NCBI GenBank assembly: GCA_902613275.1
Contig: CACMGM010000002.1
Location: forward strand, 40,709-104,708
Reading direction: 5' to 3'
Length of the DNA stretch: 64,000 nt
Source: an uncultured Alphaproteobacteria bacterium
GTDB taxonomy: Bacteria > Pseudomonadota > Alphaproteobacteria > HIMB59 > GCA-002718135
Positions within the stretch are counted from its first letter, which is position 1. The number at the start of each line of letters is the position of its first letter. Below, one piece after another: positions 1 through 8,812 of this stretch. The notes under the pieces are model-generated. The model was not told the DNA's origin, did not search any database, and saw only the letters and a program-made list of their open reading frames with translations. A program made the translations under genes and the position numbers.

Positions 1-270
1 TACTTTATCTAAAATTTTTCCATTGTGATATATAACGGTATCACAGCCTAAAACAATTTTGTTTGCATACGGTTTTTGTTTACTTACACTTCTTGCTTTT
101 TCATAAGAAAGTTTTTTTGCAAAAATCTCGGGCCTTGTTTTTCTGTTAATAGTTTTTTTAATATCTTCTTCGTTGCAGTTTGGTTTTTTTTGTATGAAAT
201 TTAATCCTGCATTTTTCAAAATTTTATATCTAGATTTACTTGAGCTAGCTAATATAAATTGTTGGTGCAT
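1..270 (-). CDS. maf: Maf-like nucleotide pyrophosphatase (5' part only)
   Basis: This reading frame is cut by the left edge of the window; 90 N-terminal codons are visible, starting from an ATG at 270. Maf proteins hydrolyse non-canonical or modified nucleoside triphosphates to monophosphates. The N-terminus reads MHQQFILASSSKSRYKILKN, which fits the Maf signature (LASxSxxRxxLL) that opens the nucleotide-binding cleft. Further on, GCDTVIYHNGKILDK matches the family's 'xADTVVxxxGxxLxKP' segment with the catalytic Asp. The gene diverges from rho across 420 bp. In alphaproteobacteria such as Agrobacterium, maf lies on the opposite side of the replication origin from rho-mnmE-mnmG (known gene order, from memory). 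The C-terminal half cannot be assessed. Confidence 0.85.
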   Translation of the reverse strand, partial: MHQQFILASSSKSRYKILKNAGLNFIQKKPNCNEEDIKKTINRKTRPEIFAKKLSYEKARSVSKQKPYANKIVLGCDTVIYHNGKILDKV

Positions 271-691
271 AAGTGTGTTAATAAAAATTATAGTTATAAA
301 CACTATTAAATATAATTTTAATTTAAGAAATAGTTCTTTTTTTTTAAAAATGTGTTTTTAACAACTTAATAACTTGTCTGAATATTATAGGGAGGGTGTT
401 AATATATTTATTATACAAAATTAATAACAAGTTATTATAAATTTATTGAATTGCAAATCATTTAAAAATAATAATTTTTTTCAATATTCTTTAAATTAAC
501 ATATTTATTAGGATTGATATTCAGATGTTGGTAAATAAAGAATGATATAATAATAAAGGTATAATTAAGCTTTTTAACCTTACAACTAATACTACAATTA
601 AATATATAAATTATATATTTATTATTATTTTGACATTAACTTCAATTTTGATTATTAAAAAAAATCATTTCTAAATCACCCCAACAACATT
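271..691. other. Candidate chromosomal replication origin (maf-rho intergenic)
   Basis: This 421 bp gap is the longest gene-free stretch in the window and is extremely A+T-rich. It separates two divergent gene sets, maf to the left and rho-mnmE-mnmG-rsmG-parAB to the right, so all transcription points away from it, as expected next to an origin. It holds an 11 bp inverted repeat (TAATAACTTGT at 367-377, ACAAGTTATTA at 427-437). Three 9-mers are one mismatch from the DnaA box TTATNCACA: 276-284 (reverse strand), 294-302 and 411-419. In DNA this A+T-rich such matches also arise by chance. The rho promoter must lie here too. Origin function is inferred from position and parAB/parS proximity, not shown. 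Confidence 0.5.
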
Positions 692-1948
692 ATGAACTTA
701 CAGGAATTAAAAGGAAAAGAACCCCAAGATCTTTTAAAACAGGCAGACAAGCTTGGTATTGAAAATCCTTCGTCTCTTCGAAAGCAGGATTTGATGTTTG
801 CAATTCTAAAAACAATTGCTGAAGAGGGTGAGATTATTACTGGTATAGGGGTTATTGAAATTATGCAAGATGGCTTCGGTTTTTTAAGGTCTTCAGAGTC
901 AAATTATCTTCCGGGACCAGATGATATTTATATTTCTCCATCTCAAATTAAAAAATTTAGCCTAAGAACGGGTGATAGTGTTGAAGGTGAAATTAGATCT
1001 CCAAAGCAAGGAGAAAGATATTTTGCCATAACTAAAATTAATAAAATAAACGGTCAAGAAACTGATTTAGTTAAGAACAGGGTTAACTTTGAAGATTTAA
1101 CACCATTATATCCTGAAGCAAGGTTCAAACTTGAACAAGAAAAACCTATGCAGGATAATACAGAAAGAATAATTGATATTATTGCTCCTCTTGGAAAAGG
1201 ACAGAGACAATTAATTGTTGCGCAACCTTTCACAGGTAAAACAATAATTATGCAAAAAATTGCTAATGCTATAACTGCTAATAGTCCAGACGCTAAACTG
1301 ATTGTTCTGCTAATTGATGAAAGACCAGAAGAAGTCACAGACATGCAAAGATCAGTTAAGGGCGAGGTAATTAGTTCAACCTTTGATGAACCTGCTTCAC
1401 GCCACGTTCAGGTAGCTGAAATGGTAATTGAAAAAGCTAAAAGACTTGTTGAATATAAACATGATGTTGTAATCCTTCTTGATTCAATCACTAGACTTGG
1501 AAGAGCTTATAATACTGTTGTTCCATCTAGTGGAAAGGTCCTAACAGGTGGTGTTGATGCCAATGCCTTACAAAGACCAAAAAGATTTTTTGGTGCTGCA
1601 AGGAACGTAGAAAAGGGCGGATCACTTACAATTATTGCTACTGCTTTAATAGATACAGGAAGCAGAATGGACGAGGTTATATTTGAAGAATTTAAAGGTA
1701 CTGGTAACAGTGAAATGGTCCTAGATAGAAAACTTAGCCAAAAAAGAACGTATCCTGCTTTTGATATTGGTAAATCAGGAACAAGAAAAGAAGAATTATT
1801 ACTTGATAAAGACGAGCTTGGTAAAATCTTTATTTTAAGAAAAATATTAGCCCCAATGGGAAGTACGGAAGCTATGGAGTTCTTGTTAGATAAAATGAAA
1901 AATACAAAAACTAACAGCGAATTCTTCCAAAGCATGGGAACTAAATAA
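692..1948 (+). CDS. rho: Transcription termination factor Rho
   Basis: Rho is the hexameric RNA helicase that binds C-rich nascent RNA and ends transcription using ATP. The 418 residues match the usual length. An N-terminal helical domain starts [10 protein letters not shown], then comes the OB-fold RNA-binding domain with DGFGFLRS (about 60-67). The RecA-like ATPase domain follows: P-loop PFTGKT (179-184), [10 protein letters not shown] (about 207-216) and the Q-loop/R-loop region after [12 protein letters not shown]. The P-loop reads AQPFTGKT where Escherichia coli has PPKAGKT, a mild divergence near the bicyclomycin pocket. The gene heads the rightward rho-mnmE-mnmG-rsmG-parA-parB series and is 71 bp from mnmE. 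It starts at ATG with no clear Shine-Dalgarno sequence, common in this window. Confidence 0.97.
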   Translation: MNLQELKGKEPQDLLKQADKLGIENPSSLRKQDLMFAILKTIAEEGEIITGIGVIEIMQDGFGFLRSSESNYLPGPDDIYISPSQIKKFSLRTGDSVEGEIRSPKQGERYFAITKINKINGQETDLVKNRVNFEDLTPLYPEARFKLEQEKPMQDNTERIIDIIAPLGKGQRQLIVAQPFTGKTIIMQKIANAITANSPDAKLIVLLIDERPEEVTDMQRSVKGEVISSTFDEPASRHVQVAEMVIEKAKRLVEYKHDVVILLDSITRLGRAYNTVVPSSGKVLTGGVDANALQRPKRFFGAARNVEKGGSLTIIATALIDTGSRMDEVIFEEFKGTGNSEMVLDRKLSQKRTYPAFDIGKSGTRKEELLLDKDELGKIFILRKILAPMGSTEAMEFLLDKMKNTKTNSEFFQSMGTK

Positions 1949-2019
1949 ATATAATCTTTTTTATAATCTTTCTTATTTACTTATTTACTTAATATCATCT
2001 TGGGTTTAATTCCCAAAAA

Positions 2020-3306
2020 ATGAAAGCTTCCAAAGAGACAATTTTTGCTCTTGCTACGCAAAGAGGTAAATCGGGTATAGCTGTTTTTAGGGTTTCGGGA
2101 AAAGGTTCTCATACAATAATTAAATCAATATCTTCTAAAAAAAAATTTAAAACGAACTTTGCTACATTAAACGATTTATTAGACGGAAAAGACGTTGTAG
2201 ATCAAACGATCACAACTTTTTTTAAATCACCAAAAAGCTATACAGGTGAGGATATGGTGGAAATATCTTGTCATGGAAGTATTTCTGTAATTAACAAAAT
2301 AACTAAAACCCTATTAAAAAAACAAATCAGACTTGCTGAGCCTGGAGAGTTTACCAAAAGAGCTCTAATGAATGATAAGCTTAGTGTTTTAGAAGCTGAA
2401 ACAATTAATGATTTAGTTAATGCAGAAACTGAAAATCAAAGAAAGACTGCCATTGGTAATTTAAGTGGAAATTTAGATAAATTAGTTAATGAAATATCAA
2501 ATAAACAAAAAAAACTTCTAGCAGATATAGAGGCTATAATTGATTTTGCTGATGAAGACCTTCCTAAAGAAATATATAAAAACATAATAGAACAAAATAA
2601 GAACATATATAAAAAAATTGAAAATATTATCAAAAGATCAGCTTTATCTAGGCAAATTCATGACGGCTTTACAATAACTATTATAGGAAAACCAAATACG
2701 GGAAAATCTTCATTTATAAATTATATAAATAACAAGGAGGTTTCTATAGTTACCAATATACCAGGAACTACAACAGATTTAGTAAGCTCCACTTTAGATA
2801 TACAAGGAGATAAATATACATTTATTGATACAGCTGGAATAAGAAAATATAAGAATTTAATAGAAAAAATAGGTATTGAAAGATCCTTAGAGAGTGCTGA
2901 AAAGTCTGATTTAAACATTGTTTTTCTTAAAAACAATGAAAAGAAAAACTACAGTAAAATCAAATCAAAAATATTTGTTAAATCAAAATATGATACTAAT
3001 AAAAAGAAAATTAGTGGGGTACATAGCATTTCATCAGTAACTGGTTATGGAATTGTGCCTCTTATTAAAACCATATCTTCTAAATTAAAGAAAAAACCAA
3101 TTTCTGGACCAGTCTTTTCACGTGAAAGACATATGGATAGCCTAAAGAAATCCCTTGTACTACTTAAAAGTTTAGATTTAAAAGAAATAGATATTACTGC
3201 TGAAAATGTTAGAAGATCAATTATGTATATCGATGGAATTAATCAAAAATTTGATATTGAGAAAATTTTAGATATAATATTTAGTGATTTTTGTATAGGA
3301 AAGTAA
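2020..3306 (+). CDS. mnmE: tRNA modification GTPase MnmE
   Basis: MnmE works with MnmG to install the (carboxymethyl)aminomethyl group on wobble U34 of several tRNAs. The 428-residue protein has the N-terminal tetrahydrofolate-binding domain (TIFALATQRGKSGIAVFRVSG, residues 8-28, given here in two parts: TIFALATQRG and KSGIAVFRVSG). A helical domain holds the inserted G domain: G1 GKPNTGKS (223-230), G2 TTD (about 250-253) and G3 DTAGIRK (270-276). The protein ends in CIGK, the invariant C-terminal motif whose Cys is required for modification. The G4 motif appears as SKYD rather than NKxD, an odd substitution at the guanine-specificity position. A parS-like palindrome lies inside the coding region at 3116-3127. 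The adjoining mnmG makes the partner subunit. Confidence 0.96.
   Translation: MKASKETIFALATQRGKSGIAVFRVSGKGSHTIIKSISSKKKFKTNFATLNDLLDGKDVVDQTITTFFKSPKSYTGEDMVEISCHGSISVINKITKTLLKKQIRLAEPGEFTKRALMNDKLSVLEAETINDLVNAETENQRKTAIGNLSGNLDKLVNEISNKQKKLLADIEAIIDFADEDLPKEIYKNIIEQNKNIYKKIENIIKRSALSRQIHDGFTITIIGKPNTGKSSFINYINNKEVSIVTNIPGTTTDLVSSTLDIQGDKYTFIDTAGIRKYKNLIEKIGIERSLESAEKSDLNIVFLKNNEKKNYSKIKSKIFVKSKYDTNKKKISGVHSISSVTGYGIVPLIKTISSKLKKKPISGPVFSRERHMDSLKKSLVLLKSLDLKEIDITAENVRRSIMYIDGINQKFDIEKILDIIFSDFCIGK
3116..3127. promoter_or_regulatory. parS-like site 1 (inside mnmE)
   Basis: TTTCACGTGAAA is a perfect 12 bp palindrome identical to the core of the conserved bacterial chromosomal parS site (consensus TGTTTCACGTGAAACA). 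The flanks match partly, giving 13 of 16 positions. It lies inside mnmE, about 3.4 kb upstream of parB. ParB proteins load at such sites near the origin and slide along DNA as CTP-bound clamps. Assignment rests on motif match and on adjacency to parAB. Confidence 0.8.
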
Positions 3307-3318
3307 TTTCACGTGAAA
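3307..3318. promoter_or_regulatory. parS-like site 2 (mnmE-mnmG junction)
   Basis: This is a second exact copy of the 12 bp palindrome TTTCACGTGAAA, 191 bp from the first and spanning the mnmE-mnmG junction. It matches 12 of 16 positions of the parS consensus. Two identical 12 bp palindromes this close together, 2.5-3.5 kb upstream of parAB, are very unlikely to be chance. The site covers a GTG that would otherwise be an upstream start for mnmG. Confidence 0.8.
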
Positions 3319-3324
3319 AGAGAC

Positions 3325-5190
3325 ATGGACAATAAATTTGATGTAATTGTAATTGGTGGGGGGCATGCAGGCGTAGAAGCAGCATGTGCATCTGCAAGAA
3401 TTGGATCAAAAACAGCCTTAATTACGCATAAAATTGAAAAAATTGGAGAAATGTCTTGTAATCCTGCAATTGGAGGTCTTGGAAAAGGGCATCTTGTAAA
3501 AGAAATAGATGCTTTAGATGGAATAATGGCTAAAGCTACAGATAGATCCTGCATACAATTTAGAATGTTAAACTCAAGTAGAGGCGCTGCTGTAAGGGGT
3601 CCAAGAGCTCAAACAGACCGAATTTTATATAAAAATGCTATAAATGAGCTCATATCTGACCAAAAAAATCTTCAAATTATTGAAGGATCAGTTGAAGACT
3701 TAATTATTTCAAATAATAAGGCAATGGGTGTTGTTTTAGGTGATAACAAAAAGATATCCTCCAAATCTGTGGTTTTAACTACAGGCACTTTCTTACAAGG
3801 GCTAATAAGAATTGGTTCGGAAAAACAAGAAGCAGGAAGAGTTGGTGATAAACCCTCAATAAAGCTTGCAAAAAGGCTCAAAGAGTTAAAGTTTTCAATA
3901 GGCAGATTAAAGACAGGAACGCCCCCAAGATTACTTAAAAAAACTATAAATTTCAATTACTTAAATGAACAACACCCAGATAAAAAGCTTATTCCATTTT
4001 CTTTTATCAACAGAGATATCCACATTCCTCAAATATCTTGCTTTATTACTCATACTAACAAAAAAACCCACAAAATAATTGCTAAGAACCTCAGCCTATC
4101 ACCAATGTATTCTGGAGAAATACAATCAATGGGGGCTAGATATTGTCCATCTATTGAAGATAAGATTCATAAATTTAAAAACAAATCTTCACACCAAATA
4201 TTTTTGGAGCCAGAAGGATTGGATAGCGATCTAATATATCCAAACGGAATATCTTCTTCTCTTCCAACTGAAATTCAAGATCAATTTGTTAAAACAATTA
4301 AAGGTTTAGAGAGTGTTACAATTACACAGCCGGCTTATGCTATTGAATATGATTTTGTTGATCCACAAGAATTAACACACACACTTGAAACAAAAAAAAT
4401 TAAAAATTTATTTTTTGCTGGACAGATAAATGGAACAACCGGATACGAAGAAGCGGCTGCACAGGGTATAATGGCAGGCATAAATGCATCACTTAAAACA
4501 ACATCTAATAAAGAATTTATAATACCAAGGTCTTCTGGATACACAGGTGTTTTGATAGATGATTTAGTCACAAAAGGAACTAAAGAGCCATACAGAATGT
4601 TTACTTCAAGATCCGAATATAGACTTTTACTTCGGGCTGATAATGCAGATTTAAGACTTACACCCCTTGGAATTGACATTGGTTGTGTTGATATAGATAG
4701 GCAAAGAGAATTCGACAAAAAATCCAAAAGAATAAAAGATGGTTTTAAGTTTGTTAAAAACCACAAATTCTCACCAGATGCACTTCTAAAAAAAGGGATA
4801 AAAATAAACAAAGATGGGAAAAAAAGAAATATTATAGATCTCTTGTCGTTTACTAATATTACAACTCCTAAGCTAAAAAAAATACTTCCAGGTTTAAATG
4901 ACTTAGAAGATGATGTAATGGAACAAATAGAAATTGAAGCTAAATATGCCGGTTATCTTGATAGACAAAGAATGGATATACAAGATTTTGAAAAGGAAGA
5001 AAATTTAAGAATTCCCATATCTACTAACTATAAATTAGTTGGGAGTCTATCTAATGAGATAGTTGAAAAATTATCAAAAATTAAACCACCTACACTTGGA
5101 GCGGCCTCAAGAATATCAGGTGTAACTCCAGCAGCTACTATAGCCCTGCTTAGATATATTAAAAAAAATAAAAATAAAAAAGCAGCATAA
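3325..5190 (+). CDS. mnmG: tRNA uridine-5-carboxymethylaminomethyl modification enzyme MnmG (GidA)
   Basis: MnmG is the FAD- and NADH-dependent partner of MnmE in wobble-uridine modification. The N-terminal dinucleotide-binding motif [12 protein letters not shown] comes directly after the first strand FDVI. The family segments [20 protein letters not shown]-like [18 protein letters not shown] and [15 protein letters not shown] follow, and a C-terminal helical domain binds MnmE. With the ATG at 3325 the protein has 621 residues, normal for the family. A longer frame from the GTG at 3313 is possible, but that codon lies inside the parS palindrome and the purine-rich GAAAAGAGA just before 3325 looks like a ribosome binding site. 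It follows mnmE by 18 bp and is 1 bp from rsmG. Confidence 0.96.
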   Translation: MDNKFDVIVIGGGHAGVEAACASARIGSKTALITHKIEKIGEMSCNPAIGGLGKGHLVKEIDALDGIMAKATDRSCIQFRMLNSSRGAAVRGPRAQTDRILYKNAINELISDQKNLQIIEGSVEDLIISNNKAMGVVLGDNKKISSKSVVLTTGTFLQGLIRIGSEKQEAGRVGDKPSIKLAKRLKELKFSIGRLKTGTPPRLLKKTINFNYLNEQHPDKKLIPFSFINRDIHIPQISCFITHTNKKTHKIIAKNLSLSPMYSGEIQSMGARYCPSIEDKIHKFKNKSSHQIFLEPEGLDSDLIYPNGISSSLPTEIQDQFVKTIKGLESVTITQPAYAIEYDFVDPQELTHTLETKKIKNLFFAGQINGTTGYEEAAAQGIMAGINASLKTTSNKEFIIPRSSGYTGVLIDDLVTKGTKEPYRMFTSRSEYRLLLRADNADLRLTPLGIDIGCVDIDRQREFDKKSKRIKDGFKFVKNHKFSPDALLKKGIKINKDGKKRNIIDLLSFTNITTPKLKKILPGLNDLEDDVMEQIEIEAKYAGYLDRQRMDIQDFEKEENLRIPISTNYKLVGSLSNEIVEKLSKIKPPTLGAASRISGVTPAATIALLRYIKKNKNKKAA

Positions 5191-5191
5191 T

Positions 5192-5797
5192 TTGTACAAA
5201 AGCACTGTAATAAAAAAATATAATCTTAGCAGAAAGCAAATTCATTTAATCGATAGCTACATAATAAAGTTAACAAAAAGCAACAAAATACACAATTTGG
5301 TAGGACCTTCTACAATTGATGTTGCTTGGGATAGACACATTAATGATTCATTACAATTGTCTGAATTTATTTTAAAAAAAAATGCATCAATAATAGATCT
5401 TGGTACTGGCGCAGGGTTACCAGGGGTGATTTTACATATTTTTGGACATTCGAATATATTATTGATTGACTCTAAGATGAAAAAAATAAACTTTATTAAA
5501 GAATTTGCCTACGAGCACAATTTAGAAATAAAAACTATTTGCACAAGAGTTGAAAAAATCAAAAATCAAAAATTTGACTTTATTACATGCCGAGCTTTTG
5601 CTCCACTAGCCAAACTATTAGATTATTCACGGTTTTTTAATAAAAAAAATACATCACTGCTTTTTCTAAAAGGAAGAAGTGTTAAGAAAGAAATACAAGA
5701 TGCAAAAAAATCCTTCAGCTTTGAGTATGATCTTTATCCTAGTCAAAGCAAGGGTGATGGGTATGTGTTAAAAATAAACAAATATAAAAAACTGTGA
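5192..5797 (+). CDS. rsmG: 16S rRNA (guanine-N7) methyltransferase RsmG (GidB)
   Basis: RsmG methylates N7 of G527 (E. coli numbering) in the 530 loop of 16S rRNA. At 201 residues it is a normal short family member. The signature WDRHINDSL (46-54) is followed by the SAM-binding glycine motif IIDLGTGAGLPGV (67-79) and by the later strand FITCRAFAPL, typical of RsmG. The start has to be a TTG one base after the mnmG stop because no ATG or GTG precedes the conserved region. Translation is therefore probably coupled to mnmG. The 3' end overlaps parA by 4 bp (GTGA). Confidence 0.93.
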   Translation: MYKSTVIKKYNLSRKQIHLIDSYIIKLTKSNKIHNLVGPSTIDVAWDRHINDSLQLSEFILKKNASIIDLGTGAGLPGVILHIFGHSNILLIDSKMKKINFIKEFAYEHNLEIKTICTRVEKIKNQKFDFITCRAFAPLAKLLDYSRFFNKKNTSLLFLKGRSVKKEIQDAKKSFSFEYDLYPSQSKGDGYVLKINKYKKL

Positions 5798-6567
5798 AAA
5801 AAATTATTTCTATATCTAACCAAAAAGGTGGTGTTGGTAAAACCACAACTACAATAAATTTAGCCACCTCATTAGCTGCGGTGAAAAAAAATGTTTTAAT
5901 TGTTGACGCTGACCCACAAGGTAATGCTAGCACAGGACTTGGGCTGATCTATAACGATAGAAAGCCATCGATTTATGAAATGATACATGAAAAGAAGCTT
6001 ATTATAGAGGGAATAAAACAAACTTTAATTCCTGGTTTAAAAATAATTGGAGCAAACACAGATCTAGCCGCAGCTGAGGTAGAGTTGACAAATTTTGAAA
6101 ACAGAGAGTTTGTATTTAAATCAATTTTTGCTGAAATTAATAATTTCGATTTTATTTTTGTAGACTGTCCACCAGCGCTTGGTTTACTAACCATCAACTC
6201 ATTAGTAGCATCCGATACTACACTAATTCCTCTTCAGTCAGAGTTTTTTGCTCTTGAAGGCCTCTCAGCTTTAATGAATACAATTAAATTAATTCAACAA
6301 AATTATAATAAAGACTTAAAAATCGAAGGAATATTACTTACAATGCTAGACAAAAGAAATTCACTAAGCTCATTGGTAGAGAAAGATGTAAGACAGCATT
6401 TTGGTAATCAAGTATACAAAACAACAATTCCACGAAATGTTAAAATATCTGAAGCTCCAAGCCATGGTAAACCAGCATTAGTATACGATACACAAGCCGC
6501 AGGTTCCTTGGCTTATATTGAGCTTGCAAAAGAAGTCATTTTAAATCAAAATAAAAACTATGAATAA
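5794..6567 (+). CDS. parA: Chromosome-partitioning ATPase ParA
   Basis: ParA is the Walker-type ATPase that binds DNA non-specifically and moves ParB-parS complexes apart during chromosome segregation. The deviant Walker A box KGGVGKTTTT sits at residues 11-20, followed by the VDADPQGNAS motif (A') and the Walker B-like FVDCPPALG. The 257-residue length fits chromosomal ParA (Soj) proteins without an N-terminal regulatory domain. The start is a GTG overlapping the rsmG stop, and the 3' end overlaps parB by 8 bp. The two parS-like sites upstream strengthen the functional assignment. Confidence 0.96.
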   Translation: MKKIISISNQKGGVGKTTTTINLATSLAAVKKNVLIVDADPQGNASTGLGLIYNDRKPSIYEMIHEKKLIIEGIKQTLIPGLKIIGANTDLAAAEVELTNFENREFVFKSIFAEINNFDFIFVDCPPALGLLTINSLVASDTTLIPLQSEFFALEGLSALMNTIKLIQQNYNKDLKIEGILLTMLDKRNSLSSLVEKDVRQHFGNQVYKTTIPRNVKISEAPSHGKPALVYDTQAAGSLAYIELAKEVILNQNKNYE

Positions 6568-7399
6568 AGAAAATAAACTAGGCATGGGACTAGGGGCGCT
6601 TCTCTCAACACCCAAAGATAAAAATGAAAGTATTAATGGGATTCAAAAAATAAACATATCTCAAATAATACCAAACCCATCTCAGCCAAGAAAAAATTTT
6701 AAAGATGGGGACCTTAAAGAGCTTTCTTCATCAATAAAAAACCAAGGTTTAATTCAACCGATAATTGTTAAACCAACAACAGATAACCAGTTTCAAATTA
6801 TTGCTGGTGAAAGAAGATGGCGAGCATGTCAATTAAACGGCTTGCATGAAGTAGATTGTGTTATAAAAGATCTTGATGACACAAATGTTCTAGAAGCCGC
6901 TCTAATTGAAAATATACAAAGAGAAGATTTAAACGTTATTGAGGAAGCAAATGCATATAAAGGATTAATTGATATCAAGGCTATCAACAATGAAGCTCTT
7001 GCAAAATTAATAGGTAAAAGCCCAAGCCATGTTTCAAATATTTTACGCCTCTTAGAGTTAGATTTAAAAATACAGCAAATGGTAATAAATAATGATTTAT
7101 CAATGGGCCACGCTAGGGCGCTTATTGGCGTTCCTGACGCTATTAGTAAAGCAAATGAAATAATTGAAAAAAAACTTAGCGTAAGACAAGTAGAAAAAAT
7201 TACATCTGAGTTTAAAAAAAATAAACCAAAAAAATCATCCAAAGACCCTAATATTGTTGATCTTGAAAAAGAATTGTCTGATAAAATCGGTCTAAAAACC
7301 TCTATTCAATTTAATGAGAACGGCTCTTCTGGCTCCCTGACTCTATATTATTCTGATCTAAATCAACTAGATGATTTAATGAAAAGACTTAAGAAATAG
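6560..7399 (+). CDS. parB: Chromosome-partitioning protein ParB
   Basis: ParB is the CTP-dependent DNA clamp that loads at parS and partners ParA. The 279 residues include an N-terminal GLGALLS segment of the kind that contacts the ParA ATPase, and the CTP-binding ParB/Srx fold with GERRWRA (83-89) and ENIQREDLN (117-125). A helix-turn-helix follows (KLIGKSPSHVSNILRLL, about 155-171), then a lysine-rich linker and a C-terminal dimerisation domain. Two TTTCACGTGAAA sites upstream are the expected targets. The gene ends convergently with holA, overlapping it by 11 bp. Confidence 0.96.
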   Translation: MNKENKLGMGLGALLSTPKDKNESINGIQKINISQIIPNPSQPRKNFKDGDLKELSSSIKNQGLIQPIIVKPTTDNQFQIIAGERRWRACQLNGLHEVDCVIKDLDDTNVLEAALIENIQREDLNVIEEANAYKGLIDIKAINNEALAKLIGKSPSHVSNILRLLELDLKIQQMVINNDLSMGHARALIGVPDAISKANEIIEKKLSVRQVEKITSEFKKNKPKKSSKDPNIVDLEKELSDKIGLKTSIQFNENGSSGSLTLYYSDLNQLDDLMKRLKK

Positions 7400-8327
7400 T
7401 AATTTTTTTGATATTCAAAAGGAAGCGCAAACCAAAAATTACTGACAATTCATTTTGTTTACGCAAGTTATTTTCAGTTGACAAAAGTAAGTTTAACAGA
7501 AGCTTTTTCTTTTTTGAGTTATACTTTCTATAAATATCAACTAAAAAATTTTTTTCTTTGAACAAGTATAAAGGAATTTTCCTACTATATTCTTGCTCAC
7601 TTTCACATTCTACAATTAATTGGCAGAAAAATTTACTATAATAATACAGATCACTCACATCATCTTTATTTATTATTTTATCCCTATATACATCAACTAT
7701 CTCTTTGTTTTTTTTTAATAAATTGAAAAAGATTTTTTGTTTACTTGACTCATCAACAACAAATAATTTTTTTATATTATCCAATGTAATTTCTTTACTC
7801 CCAAGGCCCAAAATTTTTGTTAAATTATTTTCAAAAAAAATGTACCTGTTGTCTAATTTGTCAATTAAGAACCAATATATCTCTTCAGAAAATTTTGCTT
7901 TATTTAACTCTATATATTCATTCAAAATTTTTATTTTCGAATTTCTGTCTAGTTCATAACAGTCAATTAAATAAGAATCTTTATCACCACCAAACAAATT
8001 TTTTATTTTTTTTATTTTTTGTGAATTCTCTTGGATAAAAATAAAACTATTATGCGAGCACCTTATAGCATCTAGGCTTTCTTTATCAATTCCCTTAAGA
8101 CTACCAACTAATATTACATTTTTATTTTCAAAAAGCCCAACCTCATCAACAAAACCACTTATCGTATCGATATTTTTTGTTTGAATATTTTCAATTCCTT
8201 GCATTTTTTCAACAATTTTTGATTTAATTTTTTCCATAAGCGTTACTTCATTGCCGCTAATGAAATAAAATCTTTTATCTGGTTTAAAGTTTTTGTTTAA
8301 AAGTATTCCAAGAGGAGATATTTTCAT
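7389..8327 (-). CDS. holA: DNA polymerase III delta subunit HolA
   Basis: The delta subunit opens the beta sliding clamp within the clamp loader. The 312-residue protein starts [20 protein letters not shown] and contains the family-like strand YFISGNEVTLMEKIKSKIVE, where polymerase delta subunits usually have 'yLlyGeexxLxxexxxxi'. Sequence motifs in this family are weak, so the call also rests on position: leuS-lptE-holA on one strand, converging with parB, is a familiar alphaproteobacterial arrangement. Its ATG overlaps the lptE stop by 4 bp, indicating coupled translation. The protein is very rich in lysine, asparagine and isoleucine. Confidence 0.85.
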   Translation of the reverse strand: MKISPLGILLNKNFKPDKRFYFISGNEVTLMEKIKSKIVEKMQGIENIQTKNIDTISGFVDEVGLFENKNVILVGSLKGIDKESLDAIRCSHNSFIFIQENSQKIKKIKNLFGGDKDSYLIDCYELDRNSKIKILNEYIELNKAKFSEEIYWFLIDKLDNRYIFFENNLTKILGLGSKEITLDNIKKLFVVDESSKQKIFFNLLKKNKEIVDVYRDKIINKDDVSDLYYYSKFFCQLIVECESEQEYSRKIPLYLFKEKNFLVDIYRKYNSKKKKLLLNLLLSTENNLRKQNELSVIFGLRFLLNIKKITIS

Positions 8328-8812
8328 AAACAGTTATTTATATTCATTCCTGGCAAATTTGACACAAATCTATTTAGGTTATCAGTTATAGCTAACTCAT
8401 ATTTTTTTTCTATAGATGAATCAGTGCCATAATTATATCCTGATGATTTTGGTAAAATAGAAAAATAAGACAACAATTCTTTATTGTAAATCACACAATC
8501 TTTTTCATTTGATACTAATGTATAAACAAATCTTAGCTCATATCTAAGATTTGAAGTGACTTGATTAGTTTCAACCGATCTTTTAGTTTTTTTCTCTTCT
8601 ATTTTAATTATTAGATTGTATAAATTTTCTTTATTTTCTCCAAAAAACATTGGGACATATGAGTTAAAAAAATTTATATCAACCCCCGTGTTGGTCACTT
8701 TTGTTTTTTGATATAGAGGGTTGGTTATGTTTTGATTATTATTATATACAAAATCAACACCGCTACAAGACGATAAAAAAACAAACAGTATAACAAAAGA
8801 GAGCTTTTTCAT
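8324..8812 (-). CDS. lptE: LPS-assembly lipoprotein LptE
   Basis: LptE is the outer-membrane lipoprotein that plugs the LptD barrel and delivers lipopolysaccharide to the cell surface. The 162-residue protein has a short signal peptide ending in the lipobox LSSC, with Cys at about residue 16. After that the sequence is poorly conserved, as in the whole family, but it contains the '[11 protein letters not shown]' strand expected for the LptE fold. Its place between leuS and holA is the usual one for lptE in alphaproteobacteria. It overlaps both neighbours by 4 bp (ATGA), so the three genes are probably one transcript. Confidence 0.8.
   Translation of the reverse strand: MKKLSFVILFVFLSSCSGVDFVYNNNQNITNPLYQKTKVTNTGVDINFFNSYVPMFFGENKENLYNLIIKIEEKKTKRSVETNQVTSNLRYELRFVYTLVSNEKDCVIYNKELLSYFSILPKSSGYNYGTDSSIEKKYELAITDNLNRFVSNLPGMNINNCL

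Noticed and set aside
173..361. 62-codon plus-strand frame opposite maf
   Set aside because: It lies antisense to the recognisable maf coding region and has no resemblance to any family.
2000..2016. Hairpin TTGGG...CCCAA just before the mnmE start
   Set aside because: The stem is only 5 bp and not followed by a T run; not convincing as a terminator or leader.
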